Assembly: GCA_050050115.1 (NCBI GenBank)
Contig: JASFUX010000191.1
Coordinates: 1-6,809 of the forward strand
Origin: JASFUX01 sp050050115
GTDB taxonomy: Bacteria; Pseudomonadota; Alphaproteobacteria; Caulobacterales; Maricaulaceae
DNA length: 6,809 nt
Reading direction: 5' to 3'
The notes under the pieces: generated by a model
The model's input: the letters and a program-made list of their open reading frames with translations, nothing else
Told to the model about the DNA's origin: nothing
The model's database searches: none
Translations under genes and position numbers: made by a program
Part shown: piece by piece, positions 5,902 through 6,809 of the stretch
How positions within the stretch are numbered: position 1 is the stretch's first letter
Layout of the letters: each line of letters starts with the position of its first letter

Positions 5902-6116
5902 AGGCAAGGCAGTCCAAAGCAGCTGACTCTGGAAAGGGCAAGCTTGCACTGACGAGCTCTTCGGATCATCCGTCAACATTGGGATGGCCCTTGCGATGAT
6001 CGCCTTCGGCGACAAGCCGTCATTTTATGGTCCGATCAGGCCCCTGTTGCGACGAGCCTTTTTTTCGGTGCACAACTCGAAGCGTTCTCCAGCGGATATC
6101 GATGGAAGGCTGAGAC

Positions 6117-6596
6117 ATGAGCTTGGATGTTCGACACGTGTTCAACCGGTCGCTGCCGCTGGTCCTGCTCGCGGCGCTCTTCTGCGCCTCGTGTGATCAA
6201 GGTCCGAGATCGGGCTATGGTTTCGCGCTTCCGGACGGAGAGCCGTCACGCGGGGAAGCAGCGTTCGCGCGACTGGGGTGCAGCGACTGTCACCTCGTGC
6301 CCGGACGCGACGACCTGCGCGCTGACGTCGAACCGCAGATGGACGTGATGTTGGGCGGCGCCACGACGCGCGTGCGCACTTACGGCGATCTCGTCACGTC
6401 GATCATCAACCCCTCCCACCGCATATCGCAGCGATACATCGAGGGCGTCGCCGACGAAGAAGGCGTTTCGGCCATGCGGAATTACAACGACGTTGCGACC
6501 GTGTCGGAGCTGATAGACTTGGTGGCGTTCCTGCAGGCCCAGTACGACGTCGCGCCGCCCACCGGACCGTCGTATACGGCCTACGACTATCCCTAG
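6117..6596 (+). CDS. Small mono-haem cytochrome c, probable lipoprotein or secreted
   Basis: 159 residues. An N-terminal signal runs from charged residues through LPLVLLAALFCAS (13-25) to C26. C26 may be a lipidated cysteine, although the -3 residue is Cys rather than the usual Leu, so a plain secreted or N-anchored form is also possible. The mature part has one haem c site, CSDCH (C55, C58, H59). It ends with the class-I pattern AMRNYNDVATVSELIDLVAFL (119-139), in which M120 is the likely sixth iron ligand, followed by the C-terminal helix. Haem is attached outside the cytoplasmic membrane, where the protein would shuttle electrons. The middle (VRTYGDLVTSIINPSHRIS) is shared by class-I cytochromes of unassigned pathway. 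The start at 6117 has GGAAGG 7 bases upstream. Partner oxidase or reductase genes are not in the window. The divergent DUF1326 protein is exported to the same compartment. Confidence 0.9.
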   Translation: MSLDVRHVFNRSLPLVLLAALFCASCDQGPRSGYGFALPDGEPSRGEAAFARLGCSDCHLVPGRDDLRADVEPQMDVMLGGATTRVRTYGDLVTSIINPSHRISQRYIEGVADEEGVSAMRNYNDVATVSELIDLVAFLQAQYDVAPPTGPSYTAYDYP

Positions 6597-6611
6597 CGGC
6601 ATTGGATTCCT

Positions 6612-6637
6612 CGTTCAGCGACCACCGCTCAAGAACG
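6612..6637. terminator. Possible hairpin downstream of the cytochrome c gene
   Basis: CGTTCAGCG (6612-6620) pairs with CGCT (6626-6629) and GAACG (6633-6637), giving 9 base pairs with a 3-base bulge (CAA) and an ACCAC loop. It starts 16 bases after the cytochrome stop and lies between converging genes. There is no T-tract, so it is at best a weak or factor-assisted terminator. Confidence 0.35.
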
Positions 6638-6700
6638 CTCCGCAACGTGAGACTCTCGGCTGCAGGCGACAGGTCCAAGGCACAGCTGCGAGGTTGCACG

Positions 6701-6809
6701 TCACTCCGCGAGCCGAACCAGGCGCTGGTGAAACGGGCCGTCGCCCATCAGGTCGAGACTGCGCGCCAGGCGCATGCGGTCGGCGGCGCGGGGCAGGCCC
6801 TCAAGCGCC
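6701..6809 (-). CDS. C-terminal fragment of an unrecognised protein (5' end beyond window)
   Basis: On the minus strand a frame runs in from the window edge to a TGA (TCA at 6701-6703), giving 35 residues: roughly ALEGLPRAADRMRLARSL, then DLMGDGPFHQRLVRLAE. Codons are strongly GC-biased at third positions, as in the neighbouring genes, and the piece is a plausible amphipathic helical tail. Too little is present to name a family. It converges on the cytochrome c gene across 104 bases. Confidence 0.5.
   Translation of the reverse strand, partial: ALEGLPRAADRMRLARSLDLMGDGPFHQRLVRLAE

Larger units (their letters stand above)
5783..6116. promoter_or_regulatory. 334-base divergent intergenic region between DUF1326 and cytochrome c genes
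   Basis: This stretch should hold the promoters of both neighbours. It contains several inverted repeats (described separately) and CGGAT-C-ATCCG at 5962-5972, whose GATCATC (5964-5970) is also complementary to GATGATC at 5995-6001. A T-rich run lies at 6059-6065. A weak possible promoter for the cytochrome gene is TTGCGA (6047-6052) with CACAAC (6071-6076), spacing 18. The short open frames here have no ribosome binding site or family resemblance. Confidence 0.45.

Noticed and set aside
5779..6196. Small open frames in the DUF1326/cytochrome intergenic region on both strands
   Set aside because: They lack ribosome binding sites, overlap neighbouring genes and resemble no protein family; they are expected by chance in GC-rich DNA.

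Overview
The window is high in G+C, with dense genes and little non-coding DNA. It carries chromosomal-type genes and one tRNA. Gene content, a CCA-encoding tRNA-Thr(TGT) and base composition suggest an alphaproteobacterium, perhaps of the Hyphomicrobiales. No phylogenetic marker gene is present, so this placement is an inference. I saw no insertion sequence, phage gene, CRISPR array or replication origin.

Layout. (1) 1-684 (+) is the 3' part of an aminoglycoside/choline-kinase-like phosphotransferase, followed by tRNA-Thr at 756-831. (2) 870-2864 (-) is a two-gene operon: a hemerythrin-domain protein, then a 501-aa ATP-grasp ligase-like protein starting 3 bases after the hemerythrin stop. 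(3) Divergently, only 46 bases away, 2911-3738 (+) encodes a stand-alone class II glutamine amidotransferase of the EgtC/YafJ type. A 274-base stretch without a recognisable gene follows, then an RNase Z-like metallo-beta-lactamase-fold hydrolase at 4013-5056. (4) 5144-5782 (-) is a Tat-exported, cysteine-rich DUF1326 protein. It is divergent, across a 334-base intergenic region, from 6117-6596 (+), a small membrane-anchored or secreted mono-haem cytochrome c. (5) 6701-6809 (-) is the C-terminal end of an unrecognised gene.

The most interesting part is the block 870-5056. An ATP-dependent carboxylate-amine/peptide-type ligase, a glutaminase-type amidase able to attack gamma-glutamyl bonds, a di-iron hemerythrin domain and a metallo-hydrolase are packed around a very short divergent promoter region. 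This is the shape of a small metabolite pathway: make or modify an amide or peptide bond, trim a glutamyl group, then hydrolyse. It has no obvious dedicated carrier or NRPS. The substrate is not visible from sequence, and linkage of all four genes in one pathway is inference.

The second block, exported DUF1326 plus cytochrome c, looks like an envelope redox or metal-handling pair, again of unknown role. Start sites were chosen by conserved family N-termini, catalytic residue position and Shine-Dalgarno spacing. In three genes this means rejecting a longer in-frame start.
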